Shown here one piece after another: positions 8,752 through 17,800 of a stretch of 41,085 nucleotides of DNA. Each line of letters opens with the position of its first letter. The stretch's first letter is position 1. The DNA is from Sporocytophaga myxococcoides (GTDB taxonomy: Bacteria > Bacteroidota > Bacteroidia > Cytophagales > Cytophagaceae), in assembly GCF_000775915.1 (NCBI RefSeq), contig NZ_BBLT01000002.1, positions 780,384 through 821,468 of the forward strand, read 5' to 3'. Below the pieces are notes generated by a model. It saw only the letters and a program-made list of their open reading frames with translations, was not told the origin of the DNA and ran no database searches. Both the position numbers and the translations under genes were made by a program.

Positions 8752-9696
8752 TTATTTTAAATAATGAGAGGATAAGTCTTCAACGAGCTTTAAAGTTTTA
8801 TCTCTGAGTTCTGAAGGTGATAGTATTTCCACTTTATTTCCCATCATTAATATCCACCTGGCAAAATAGTCAAGACTGTAGGTGGCAAATCTCATTTGAG
8901 TTCCGTCTTCTTCCGGATTTTCTTCTATCAGACCAAAAGTATATTTGCTTTCCTGGAGGTGAGGTAATATATCTTTGCTGACTTTAATTTCTACAGAGAA
9001 GAGTTCTTCTTCCTGGAGCATTTTGTCAAAGTATTCTTTAAGAGTAGGATGTTTAATTCTGAGAAAGGTTTCTGAGGAAACTTTTATTTTGTTGATTCTG
9101 TCGAGTCGGAAGTCTCTATAATCCTTTCTTAATCTGCAATAGGCAATCAGGTGCCAGTTTGTGCGGTAAAAGCAGATTCCTATTGGTTCTACATCTCGCT
9201 CTGTCGTTTCTCTGGCCGTAGAATAGTCCAGTTTTAAAATTTTATTAGTGATAAGTGCGCCTTTTATCAGTGTTAAGTTCAGGTCCTCTACAGTTGGTTT
9301 TGTGTTAGGGTATGGCTGAATAAGTATTTTTTGATTAAGGCTGTCCAACTCATCTTTTTTATCATTATCAATGACAGCCCTGACTTTTGTAAGTGCATCA
9401 TTAAAACTTTTTGCAGTACCCTGATCTGTTTGCTGTTCAATGAATTTGCCTGCAAGCAGAAGTGCTCGCGCTTCTTCGTGGGTAAACATAACTGGAGGTA
9501 AGTGAAAACCGTCTGTTAGAAAATATCCGACTCCTGCTTCTGCCCCTATAGGGATTCCGCCTTCTTCAAGTGCTCTAATGTCTCTGTATACTGTACGAAT
9601 GCTGAGATTGAAGTGGGTGGCGAGCTCTTCAGCCTTTACCACCCTCTTGCTTTGCAGTATTGTAAGTATCGCGTGAAGGCGATCTACTCTGTTCAT
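8752..9696 (-). CDS. YafY-type HTH/WYL-domain transcriptional regulator
   Basis: This 314-residue regulator has an N-terminal winged helix (about residues 1-60: RLHAILTILQ, NLSIRTVYRDIRALEE), a central WYL-type domain (about 140-215, with YRTNWHLIAYCRLRKDYRDF in place of a strict W-Y-L) and a C-terminal WCX extension (WILMMGNKVEILSP). WYL domains sense small ligands or nucleic acids and control stress or defence genes in several families. The next gene upstream on the same strand is a GyrI-like effector-binding protein. In Bacteroidota this pairing is common in my recollection and suggests a small regulatory module; the ligand is unknown. Confidence 0.88.
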   Translation of the reverse strand: MNRVDRLHAILTILQSKRVVKAEELATHFNLSIRTVYRDIRALEEGGIPIGAEAGVGYFLTDGFHLPPVMFTHEEARALLLAGKFIEQQTDQGTAKSFNDALTKVRAVIDNDKKDELDSLNQKILIQPYPNTKPTVEDLNLTLIKGALITNKILKLDYSTARETTERDVEPIGICFYRTNWHLIAYCRLRKDYRDFRLDRINKIKVSSETFLRIKHPTLKEYFDKMLQEEELFSVEIKVSKDILPHLQESKYTFGLIEENPEEDGTQMRFATYSLDYFARWILMMGNKVEILSPSELRDKTLKLVEDLSSHYLK

Positions 9697-9817
9697 ATTT
9701 TAACCTGGATTAAGCATTTAGAAGAATCCTGTCAGATAAACTCATTAGAAGATACAATCAAAATGATTGTTGAGAGTGGTTAGCAGGACTTTTCAATGAC
9801 TAATGATTAATTTGAAT

Positions 9818-10273
9818 TTAATTTACTCCGATCTGAATTTCGGTAATATTATCATTAGATGCCATACCCGAAAAACTTTTATATACTTCTCTTACCTGAT
9901 TTGTAGGCTTGATTCCGCTTTTATATACATTTTCAAAAAGTTGCTGGTAAATGGCAGGAAGGTTTAATAAATCTCCATTGTGTGTATGAGACAGGCATTT
10001 AAAATTATCGAATTTTTTGATTTTGTGATTTTCGCTTTTAAAGTTCATGCTGTCCTCTACTGGTAATGCAATTTCCAGTGTAAATTCTTTGTCTCTGTCA
10101 TTGGAACAGTCAAAGTAAATAAATTCCATAGGACCTGAGGCATTTAATCCGCCTTTTGCGACTGCTTCATAAACACCCCTAACAGCTTTATCAGCAAATT
10201 CGTGCAATTTGTTCAGTGTTGTTTGGGTAGTAAAACATAGGTATTGTCCTGATGGGATGAGTTTGGTCTCCAT
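9818..10273 (-). CDS. GyrI-like effector-binding domain protein
   Basis: This 151-residue single-domain protein resembles the GyrI/SOUL-like small-molecule-binding fold found at the C-terminus of AraC/MerR regulators (start METKLIPSGQYLCFTTQ; GPMEFIYFDCSND; FTLEIALPVED; SHTHNGDLLNLPAIYQQLFE; terminal NITEIQIGVN). It has no DNA-binding domain. It precedes the WYL regulator on the same strand with a 121-base gap. A likely role is binding or sequestering a small hydrophobic or cationic compound, or partnering with the WYL regulator. The family is fairly clear; the role is inferred. Confidence 0.78.
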   Translation of the reverse strand: METKLIPSGQYLCFTTQTTLNKLHEFADKAVRGVYEAVAKGGLNASGPMEFIYFDCSNDRDKEFTLEIALPVEDSMNFKSENHKIKKFDNFKCLSHTHNGDLLNLPAIYQQLFENVYKSGIKPTNQVREVYKSFSGMASNDNITEIQIGVN

Positions 10274-10304
10274 TTTTCTCTTTAAGTTTATGTTAATATT
10301 AGCA

Positions 10305-10339
10305 CAAACCTAAAGCCCGATTATGACAGCCTTATGTCA
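10305..10339 (-). promoter_or_regulatory. Candidate promoter and operator of the GyrI-like gene
   Basis: On the minus strand TAGGTTTG (10312-10305) matches the Bacteroidota -7 consensus, 32 bases before the ATG. Just upstream, in the -33 region, is the inverted repeat TGACA (10324-10328) / TGTCA (10335-10339), which also reads as an imperfect direct repeat TATGacAGC / TATGtcAGC. No -33 TTG is seen, which would fit a promoter that needs an activator or is covered by a regulator, possibly the adjacent WYL protein. Confidence 0.35.
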
Positions 10340-10369
10340 GCAGTAAGTTTAATCCTGAAAATTAATTTT

Positions 10370-11980
10370 TTAATAGAGGACGCTTATGCGGATATAGTTT
10401 GCCCCGTTATTAATATTGGCTATGTAGTAACCAATAGCAACAATATTTCCTTTTTCTGATGTGCCATTCCATTCCGCAGGAATAGAGAGCTCCTTAATTT
10501 TGTTGCCGCTTTTATCATAAATTACAGCCTTTCCTGTTTCTGAAAAGAAAAATCCGTCTTTATCCCCATCATTATTTGGGGTAATGAAGGTTTCATCACA
10601 GGGTTCAAGGGGAATTTTTATGGCTTCCGGAAAATCCTTCTGGCATTTGTCATCCAAGAAGATTTTAAGGCTATAGGACTCATCAGAAAGCCCGGTGAAG
10701 GATCCGAAGGTCGATTTAAAGGTATTTGATGTGCTTTGGGATTTTAATTCATAACTGAGAGTTGCAGGATTTTCACCTTCCAGTTTAATTAATACTGATC
10801 CGGTACCCAGACAATTTATTCCCGAGATATTGAACGTAAGTTTACTCAGGTCGAGACAAGAAGATACAGATACTAAAAAAGTATCTGTACGAAGTGTCAT
10901 ACCTGGGAAAGATGGATTGGTTATTTTAACAATATATTTACCTTCATTTGCATCTGTAATATTTGGTATAGTAAGGAGATCTTCACTGGTTGTTTCTATT
11001 TTATTTCCGTTAAAATACCATTCATAAGTATTATTTGTCATGGAAGAATCAATGCCTGTACGAATGATGAAATCTGAAAATTCTTTACCATTCTGATTAC
11101 TAACAACTAAGTCTTTCTGTGGGGAAATTATAAATACGTTTTGGAAGTTTGGATATCCTTTAAGGGGAATGAAATCTTCAAACGAAAATTGGTTTAAGTG
11201 AAATTCAACTTTCTTTAACTTAGTAAGGTTGCTGATATCAGGAATCTTGGTTAAGAAGTTTCTGTCAAGGGAAAGCTCCTGAAGGTTTACATTTTTGCTT
11301 ACATCAGGCGTTAATACAATATTGTTGGTACCTGCATTGACCTTGATAAGGTTCACATTGTTTTGCAGATCGGGAAGAGCCTGCAACTGATTTTTCCAGA
11401 CAGTTAATTCTTCCAGTAAAGTGAGTTTGTCGACAGGAGGAATTGATGTTATCTGGTTGTTTCCAACATCTATTTTTTTTAGGCTAATCAGGTTGTTTAA
11501 TTCAGGAAGGACAGTCAGAAAATTATTGGAGGCAATAAGCTGAACTAATGCAGTATTCCCAGTCAGATCAGGTAAAGATTTAAGACTGTTGTTGTAAAGA
11601 AACAGTGTTTTAAGTTTGGTAAGATTACTTAAATCAGGAATAGTAATAAGGTTGTTAAAAGTAAGTTCTATCCTCGTTATATCTTTCAGATTTGAAATAT
11701 CCGGAACTGAAGTAAGCTGGTTATTATTAGCTTTTAATACTTCAAGACTGGTAAAATACTGAATGCCTTCTATTGACTGAATGTTTTTTCCCGAACAGTC
11801 AAGAGTGCCATCTATTACTTTCGCTTTTTCTAAAATCAGACTATCATTATTAATGACTTTGGAGAATTCTTTTTTTAGGAAGGCAAGAAAGTTTTTGTCA
11901 GGTATGGCAATATTCTGTGCATACAGAATACCTTGGATCCCCCAAAAAAGAATAATTAATATGGATGCCTTTTTTGTCAT
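10370..11980 (-). CDS. Secreted leucine-rich-repeat protein with T9SS type-B-like C-terminal domain
   Basis: This 536-residue protein begins with a signal peptide (MTKKASILIILFWGIQGILYA). About nine 20-23-residue leucine-rich repeats follow (residues 78-275; for example LEVLKANNNQLTSVPD, LKTLFLYNNSLKSLPD), then an Ig-like domain (about 285-373, YEWYFNGNKI), a SprB-repeat-like segment (375-461, SDESYSLKIFLDDKC) and a C-terminal domain (463-536) with FITPNNDGDKDGFF, GKAVIYDKSGNKI, EWNG and IGYYI. That end fits the gliding-motility/type-B T9SS sorting domain, so the protein is probably exported to the surface. Its start overlaps the anti-sigma gene by 4 bases. Leucine-rich repeats suggest binding to a protein or glycan partner. 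Its last two domains are duplicated in the anti-sigma factor. Confidence 0.86.
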   Translation of the reverse strand: MTKKASILIILFWGIQGILYAQNIAIPDKNFLAFLKKEFSKVINNDSLILEKAKVIDGTLDCSGKNIQSIEGIQYFTSLEVLKANNNQLTSVPDISNLKDITRIELTFNNLITIPDLSNLTKLKTLFLYNNSLKSLPDLTGNTALVQLIASNNFLTVLPELNNLISLKKIDVGNNQITSIPPVDKLTLLEELTVWKNQLQALPDLQNNVNLIKVNAGTNNIVLTPDVSKNVNLQELSLDRNFLTKIPDISNLTKLKKVEFHLNQFSFEDFIPLKGYPNFQNVFIISPQKDLVVSNQNGKEFSDFIIRTGIDSSMTNNTYEWYFNGNKIETTSEDLLTIPNITDANEGKYIVKITNPSFPGMTLRTDTFLVSVSSCLDLSKLTFNISGINCLGTGSVLIKLEGENPATLSYELKSQSTSNTFKSTFGSFTGLSDESYSLKIFLDDKCQKDFPEAIKIPLEPCDETFITPNNDGDKDGFFFSETGKAVIYDKSGNKIKELSIPAEWNGTSEKGNIVAIGYYIANINNGANYIRISVLY

Positions 11981-13056
11981 TTTACTATTGTTACGCTGCC
12001 CTGTACCAAACCACCCTTACCTCTGTCAAAAACAAAGATATAATATCCCGGCTTAATTTCTCCGCTTTTACCTTCTCCGGACCAATGTTCTTTATCACCC
12101 TCTGCAACTTGTTTTTCAAAATATATATTTCCTGATGCGTCATATATCAAAAGCTTGCCAGCTTTGCCCATGGACGGAATCTCCCAGTTTTCATCTATAT
12201 ATGGATTAAAGGAATAATCTTTAGGGCAGTTTTTATTTTTCACTATCAGATTATCAAATATTTTTTTACATCCGTTGCCATCGGAAATTATAAGTTTATA
12301 TGAGCCAGATGGTAAACTAGTTGCATCTTTTATTTCTTCACCATCAAATACTGTGTAAGTATATGGCTCAGTTCCTCCATTAATTTGTTGAACCTTGATT
12401 GCTCCTTGTTCTTCTCCTTCACAGGTTTCGATTGTCTTTACGGAGGCTCTCAGCTCTGTTTTCTCGCATGGGTTCAGACTTAGCTTTTCTACAGCATTAT
12501 TTTTATCGGAGATTATTGAAATGACTGATTTTTTTTCTTCGGTTTCAGTCAGTTCCATTTGGAAAATAGGAAGGCTGTCAACTTTATTACCAGGAGTAAC
12601 AGATTCTGAAATCTCAGCCTGGTTGCTTTTCGTTTTTACTTTATTTTTTTGGACTGTTGGTGTATTCTTATCATTAAATGGTTTTGAAGGAATTGCTTCT
12701 TTGATCTCAGGGATAGTTTCCTGATATGCCTGATATCGATTATGTGAAGGTTTTTTTGAATAATTCTGAAAACAAAACCATCCTGCAAAGCCAACAAGAG
12801 TTGCAGCAAATATTGAGATAGCTGTATATTTTATCTTTACTGAAGAAGAGTTGCCAGACTGACTTTTTATCAGTGCGCTTACCTCAAGTAGCCTGTTTTC
12901 TATTATAAGATCGTCCGCAAGCTTATGAAGCTTTACTCTTTTTGCCAGATCAGAATCATTAGATAATTCCGTTTCAAATGCCAATAACTCCTCAGTTGTA
13001 AGCCTTCCATGGATATAATCTTCAATTTGGCTATATGTAGAACCTTCACGCTTCAT
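11977..13056 (-). CDS. One-pass anti-sigma factor with SprB repeat and T9SS CTD-like periplasmic domain
   Basis: This 359-residue protein has an N-terminal segment (1-65; IEDYIHGRLTTEELLAFETE, DLAKRVKLHK) like the cytoplasmic part of Bacteroidota anti-sigma factors. A single membrane helix (about 78-97, YTAISIFAATLVGFAGWFCF) and a low-complexity linker (100-195) follow. Next come a SprB-type repeat (197-277; GGTEPYTYTVFDG, LPSGSYKLIISDGNGC) and a C-terminal domain (278-359; FNPYIDENWEIP, GKLLIYDASGN, KPGYYIFVFD) like the gliding/type-B CTD. It has no signal peptide and sits 4 bases into the end of the sigma gene, the usual sigma/anti-sigma layout. Holding the sigma factor at the membrane is inferred from topology and context. 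The periplasmic module is very unusual for an anti-sigma factor. Confidence 0.82.
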   Translation of the reverse strand: MKREGSTYSQIEDYIHGRLTTEELLAFETELSNDSDLAKRVKLHKLADDLIIENRLLEVSALIKSQSGNSSSVKIKYTAISIFAATLVGFAGWFCFQNYSKKPSHNRYQAYQETIPEIKEAIPSKPFNDKNTPTVQKNKVKTKSNQAEISESVTPGNKVDSLPIFQMELTETEEKKSVISIISDKNNAVEKLSLNPCEKTELRASVKTIETCEGEEQGAIKVQQINGGTEPYTYTVFDGEEIKDATSLPSGSYKLIISDGNGCKKIFDNLIVKNKNCPKDYSFNPYIDENWEIPSMGKAGKLLIYDASGNIYFEKQVAEGDKEHWSGEGKSGEIKPGYYIFVFDRGKGGLVQGSVTIVK

Positions 13057-13631
13057 ATTCCTTTTAGCTTATCTGCAAGAGCAGGATTATTTTCTATTTC
13101 TTTAATCAATTTTTGTTTACATCTCTTTTGTTGCATTTTTACTGCGTCAATAGAGCTGAAGCCCATCCTGATCATTATATCTTCCATTAAGAGGTTATAA
13201 TAAACAGTATTGGTAAGCAGTTCCACACATTTTTCTCCAATTCCTGAGAATAATGATTTAATAACATTCTCATCAGTACGCTCTTGTGGTCGGTCCCATG
13301 GAGAGGGTTCCTCTTCAAATGCTTCATCACCGACTGTTTCCAGGTACTGAATTCTTTGTTCTTTCTTAATTTTATTAATCCACAGATTAATGCTGATCCT
13401 GTAAAGGTATCCGTAAACCTTATACTTAGGATCAAATGTATTTTTGATTACTTGTTTATAGAAAAGCAGAAGGCAATCCTGAAATACATCAGAAGCATCT
13501 TCTTTTCTTCCCGAATTTTTTCGGATATAATTTTCAACAAGAGGAAATACTTTTTTATAAAGATGAGGAATAACTTCCTTATCTTTGCCATTGCGTATTA
13601 AGTCCGGTATTTGTTCTTCTGAAATTTTCAC
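13053..13631 (-). CDS. ECF-type RNA polymerase sigma factor
   Basis: This 192-residue sigma-70-family protein has region 2 (about 20-95; DASDVFQDCLLLFYKQV, YGYLYRISINLWINKIKK) and region 4 (about 125-180; GEKCVELL, MEDIMIRMGFSSIDAVKMQQ, KRCKQKL) with no sigma-1 or sigma-3 domain, as in ECF sigma factors. Its last 4 bases overlap the start of the anti-sigma gene, which in turn overlaps the LRR gene, so the three form one operon. It is divergent from a PorP/SprF gene across 86 bases, so it could regulate both directions. No obvious own-type promoter box was recognised in that gap. Confidence 0.9.
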   Translation of the reverse strand: MKISEEQIPDLIRNGKDKEVIPHLYKKVFPLVENYIRKNSGRKEDASDVFQDCLLLFYKQVIKNTFDPKYKVYGYLYRISINLWINKIKKEQRIQYLETVGDEAFEEEPSPWDRPQERTDENVIKSLFSGIGEKCVELLTNTVYYNLLMEDIMIRMGFSSIDAVKMQQKRCKQKLIKEIENNPALADKLKGI

Positions 13632-13717
13632 AAGCTATTTCTAATACATTTCAGGAAACGGTAGGTAACGAAGTTGGGTAAATAATTTTATATGTTCACC
13701 TTTGAATTTTAGGCCGG

Positions 13718-14584
13718 ATGCGCTTTTGTCTTTTAATTATTTTTCTTTTTTGGTATCTAGCTGTTTCTGCGCAGGTTACAGATCTGTTTCCGGAAAATTA
13801 TACTACCTACTTTAATAATACGGCTATTGTTAATCCTGGATTTGTCCAGGAAGATTCTAAAGCAGAATTTTTTTCCATGTACAGGCAAAGAACCGGAGCA
13901 TTCCAGAAGATTGCCAGTTATTCACTGACTTGTAGTAGAGTTTTCAGAAAGGAAAACAATGCAGCTCATCTTGCCAGGATATTTTTTTCTAATGATAAAG
14001 AAGGTCCATATATAGACAAACCCAGAGCTTATTTTAATTATGCATATGTTATTCCATTTGCCGAGGAAACTTCTCTTTCTGCAGGATTAGCAGCAGGGTT
14101 TACACAAGTTTATTTTTCAGCACCTTCTGCAACGGCATCCGGTAATTCAACGATGCCAGACGGATCAGTTGGTATTACATTCAGGCGAAAAAAATTTTTT
14201 TCAGGAATATCTTCACAACAGGTTTTCAATGCTGAATCTAATCCTTTAAAGGCAAATGTAAAACTCAGAAGGTATTACAATTTTTTACTAAGTCAGGAAA
14301 AGGACTTAAGCCCTTTACTTAAATTAAGAGGTAATTTAATCTATCAGCTTTTACCTTTAAATTCAGACCTTTTAAACATAGCCATGGAAGGAAGTTATAA
14401 TGACATAATCAGTCTGGGGGGAGCATATAAAAGCAGAGAAGGTCTTGCTCTAATCGGGTCTGTACAGGCCAATCTAGGGGATGATAAAATTTTTATTTGC
14501 TTTGCTTATAATACAGGTGTTTTAAGCAAATTAAAGTATGGCTTTAATTCGGTAGAGATAAATTTTGGTTATAGGATTAACTGA
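13718..14584 (+). CDS. PorP/SprF-family T9SS outer-membrane protein (short form)
   Basis: This 288-residue protein has a signal peptide (MRFCLLIIFLFWYLAVSAQ). After it comes the family's N-terminal signature in divergent form (YTTYFNNTAIVNPGFVQED, compare the usual YYANPLYLNPAFAG). The rest is alternating beta-strands typical of a barrel (FNYAYVIPF, SLSAGLAAGFTQVYF, VGITFRRKKFFSGISS) and ends VEINFGYRIN. PorP/SprF proteins serve as partners for type-B T9SS cargo, SprF with SprB being the model case. Here the likely cargo is the divergent LRR protein. It is shorter and more diverged than the copy at 36127-37185, which matches the idea of a dedicated partner. It could also have a signalling role given the sigma/anti-sigma neighbours. 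Confidence 0.84.
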   Translation: MRFCLLIIFLFWYLAVSAQVTDLFPENYTTYFNNTAIVNPGFVQEDSKAEFFSMYRQRTGAFQKIASYSLTCSRVFRKENNAAHLARIFFSNDKEGPYIDKPRAYFNYAYVIPFAEETSLSAGLAAGFTQVYFSAPSATASGNSTMPDGSVGITFRRKKFFSGISSQQVFNAESNPLKANVKLRRYYNFLLSQEKDLSPLLKLRGNLIYQLLPLNSDLLNIAMEGSYNDIISLGGAYKSREGLALIGSVQANLGDDKIFICFAYNTGVLSKLKYGFNSVEINFGYRIN

Positions 14585-14809
14585 TAAAGAATAGAATCTT
14601 AATTTCAGTGAATTGTTAAACAATTTATTAGAATAGTTAAAAAACAATAAAACTGCTTTTTAGTTATGAGTATTCAAAATACTTAATTTTAGGTATTGTT
14701 TAAGTGTTTAATTATTAATAAGTTGGCTTCGCTAAGGTCGAAAAGTTTTTTTACTTTTATCTTTAAGGTCCTTTGAATTCAGTTAAATAAATCTTTTAAA
14801 GATTCAATT
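14585..14809. other. Intergenic region with two short palindromes
   Basis: No gene is seen. AATTGTT-A-AACAATT (14611-14625) is a perfect 7+1+7 inverted repeat, and AGTATT/AATACT (14669-14683) is a small hairpin. These may be the end of the PorP/SprF transcript or operator sites for the kinase gene. No TAnnTTTG box was found. Confidence 0.4.
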
Positions 14810-17800
14810 ATGTTGAACCCTTCCGGAATAATGATAGATGAATCAGTTTTGTGGAAGGAGACCTTCATCAAAACGCTGAAAAGGTCTTCCGATGGAATAT
14901 TCGCTTTTGATGAATTCGGGAAGATATTTTTCTGGAATAACTCTCTGGAATTATTGACAGACTATCCATCACGGCTCGCAGTAAAACTCAGTTATAATGA
15001 TGTTTTCTGGCCTGACTCTTTTGCCGCTTTATATAATAAGGTCAAGGATGGAGAAATTGTAGAAATTCCCCTTACAAGATATTCATTCAAACCTGGTAAA
15101 AAAGTTTATTTTAAAGGAAATATATTCCCTGTTTTAGATACAGATGGAAAATTTTTCGGAGGTATCGGATGTCTTACTCAAATTACAGGTCCGGGTTTTG
15201 TAGAAGCGGAAGTTTTAAGTGAAGATGGTTTGATCGAAGAGGTTGAATCTCTTGCCAGAGTTGGCCGGTGGGAAATGGATATAATGACTGGTTATACTTT
15301 TTGCTCTAATCAGATCTATGATATATTTGAAATTACTCCGGATGGACCAATACGTCTGGAAGACCTTTTTTGCTATGTTCATTCTGAAGATATTTCAAAA
15401 GTTATTCAGGTAATTGATTGTGCCCGTGAAGAAAAAAGATCTATTGATTTTAACTACAGAATTATAACTCCTAATGAAAATCTGAAATACATTTTAGGAA
15501 AGGCTAAGCCTGTACTTAATGAAGCCGGAAAGCTTGTCCGCCTTCTTGGATATTTTCAGGATATAACTTATAGAAAACGCACAGACAGCCTCTTGTCAGG
15601 GATTGTTCATTCTTCAGGGATGGGTTTTATGATGCTCAAGCCAGTCCGAAATGAAGATAAGTATGTAACAGATTTTCAACCAGTATTTTTTAATCATTTT
15701 ACCGAAAAGTTTCTTAATAAAAAGTTCAGAGAATTGCGTGGGAAAAGGTTCTTTGCAGAATATCCTGGTCTCATAAAACTAGGCATACTTGATCAGTTCA
15801 AAGATGTTATGACGACGGGGGAGCCCAGCACAAACGAAGTTTATTACGGGGAAGATGGATTTTCTAACTGGTTAAGGATATCAGCAGTGCGAAATGAAGA
15901 CTCCTGTATTATTAGTTTTGAAGATTATACCGAAAGGGTTGATGCACTTGAAGAATTAAGAAAAAATCAAATTTTCCTTTACCAATCTCAAGAAGCCGCA
16001 AATATCTGTTCTTTCGAATGGGAATTAAAATCTGATAATTTCAAAGTGACTCCTGAACTCCGAAAGATGTTTGATTATCCTTCCAAAGGAACTATTACTT
16101 TCAAGGATATTCAGAATTGCGTTGAAGAGTACGACAGATCGAACATCATGACCTTTGTTGAAACCATCATTGAAACTAATGAACCATGGGAGCTTGAATG
16201 CAAAGTGAAGACAATCATGGGAAGGGAAATCTATTGCTGGATGAAGGCAACTATATTCATTGATAATGCAGGTGAGAAAAAACTTGTTGGAAGTATCATG
16301 GATATTACAAAAAGAAAGAAAGCTGAATTGGACCTGGAAAAGTCAAAGCTTCAGCTGGAGAGGATTTCCAAGGCCCTTAAAGAATTGAATGAGGAACTTG
16401 AAATAAAGGTTAAAGAAAGAACCCTCGATTTATCCGTAAGCAACGAAAGGTTCAGATTAATATCCAATGCGACTAATGATTCTATGTGGGACTGGGATTT
16501 TATTACTAACGAATTCTGGTTTAACGATGCTTATAAAGCGCATTTCGGTTTCGAGAATTTGGAAGGTAAAGCGGGGCTTGATTACTGGAAAACCAGAATC
16601 CATCCTGATGACAGAACCCGTATTCTTGATAGCTTTGAATGTATATTCTTTTCTCAGGAATCAAATTGGAGAAATGAATATAAGTTTTGCAAGAATGACG
16701 GAACTTATGGTTATGTCATAGACAGGGGTTTTGTAATAAGAGATGAAAAGGGGAAGGTGATAAGAATAGTAGGATGTCTTACAGAAATAACAGAAATAAA
16801 AACCATTGAGTCCAGACTTCTTGAAAGTGAAGAAACTTATAGAACTCTTGCTGAGTCTATGCCGCAGCTCGTCTGGATTACAAATGAAACAGGAGAAATC
16901 ATTTTTACGAATAGAAAGTCGGAAGAGTACTTAGGTAAATCTTTTGACGACCTCAAGGGTAATGGATGGTTTAATTTTATTCATCAGAATGATTTAAGTA
17001 AAGCGCTTTACAAATGGAACCAAAGTCTCGGAACCGGTGCAGAATATAGTGTTGAATACAGACTCAAGAACTGTCTGAACGATTACAGATGGTTCCTCTC
17101 CAGAGCAGTGCCTATAAAAGGTGAAAATGGAAAGAATGTAAAGTGGGTAGGTACATCCACAGACATTCACGATCAGAGAATGATGCTGAATAATTTCGCA
17201 TCTGCTCAGGTGAAACTCAGTGATATCAATAATCAGCTCAATACAAAAAATGAAGAACTTAAGAAAATAAATAAAGAGCTAGACAATTTTGTATATATGG
17301 CATCTCACGATCTTACCTCACCTGTGAGAAATCTTGAATCATTAATGGAACTGCTCCTTAATGAGTTAAATCCTGATCCTAATAATGTTAAACTTAATTT
17401 CCTCATTAACCTTGTTACTCGGTCTATAAGCATTCTTAAGAAAACAATCAGCGACCTTTCTGAAGTAGCCAAGACAGAAGAAGATCCTTTCCTTATTCAG
17501 GAAGTAAATCTGAATGAAGTACTTGAGGAGGTGAAAGACAGTATTAAAGATCTGATAGAAGGAAGCGAAGCTATCATTCTGGAAGATTTTAAGGTCAAAT
17601 CACTTAAGTTCAGAAAGAAGAATATGAGAAGTATTTTATTTAATCTGCTATCCAATGCAATAAAATATAAGTCAATAGAACGCAAGCCTGTTGTAGGAAT
17701 AAGAACAGAGTTGGTATCTGAAGATATAATTCTGCTTGCAATTCAGGACAATGGAAAGGGTATAAGAAAAGAAGATTATCCAAAAGTGTTTGCTCCATTT

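Noticed and set aside
11290-11760. Recurring AGGTTG/TCAGG words suggesting DNA repeats
   Set aside because: They reflect the 20-23-residue leucine-rich repeats of the encoded protein.
12395-12724. Plus-strand frame of 109 codons with hydrophobic, serine-rich content
   Set aside because: Antisense to the anti-sigma gene, no recognisable domain; composition mirrors the opposite strand.
13632-13717. Search for paired ECF-type promoters in the sigma/PorP divergent gap
   Set aside because: No convincing TAnnTTTG box or duplicated motif could be found by eye, so no promoter is claimed.
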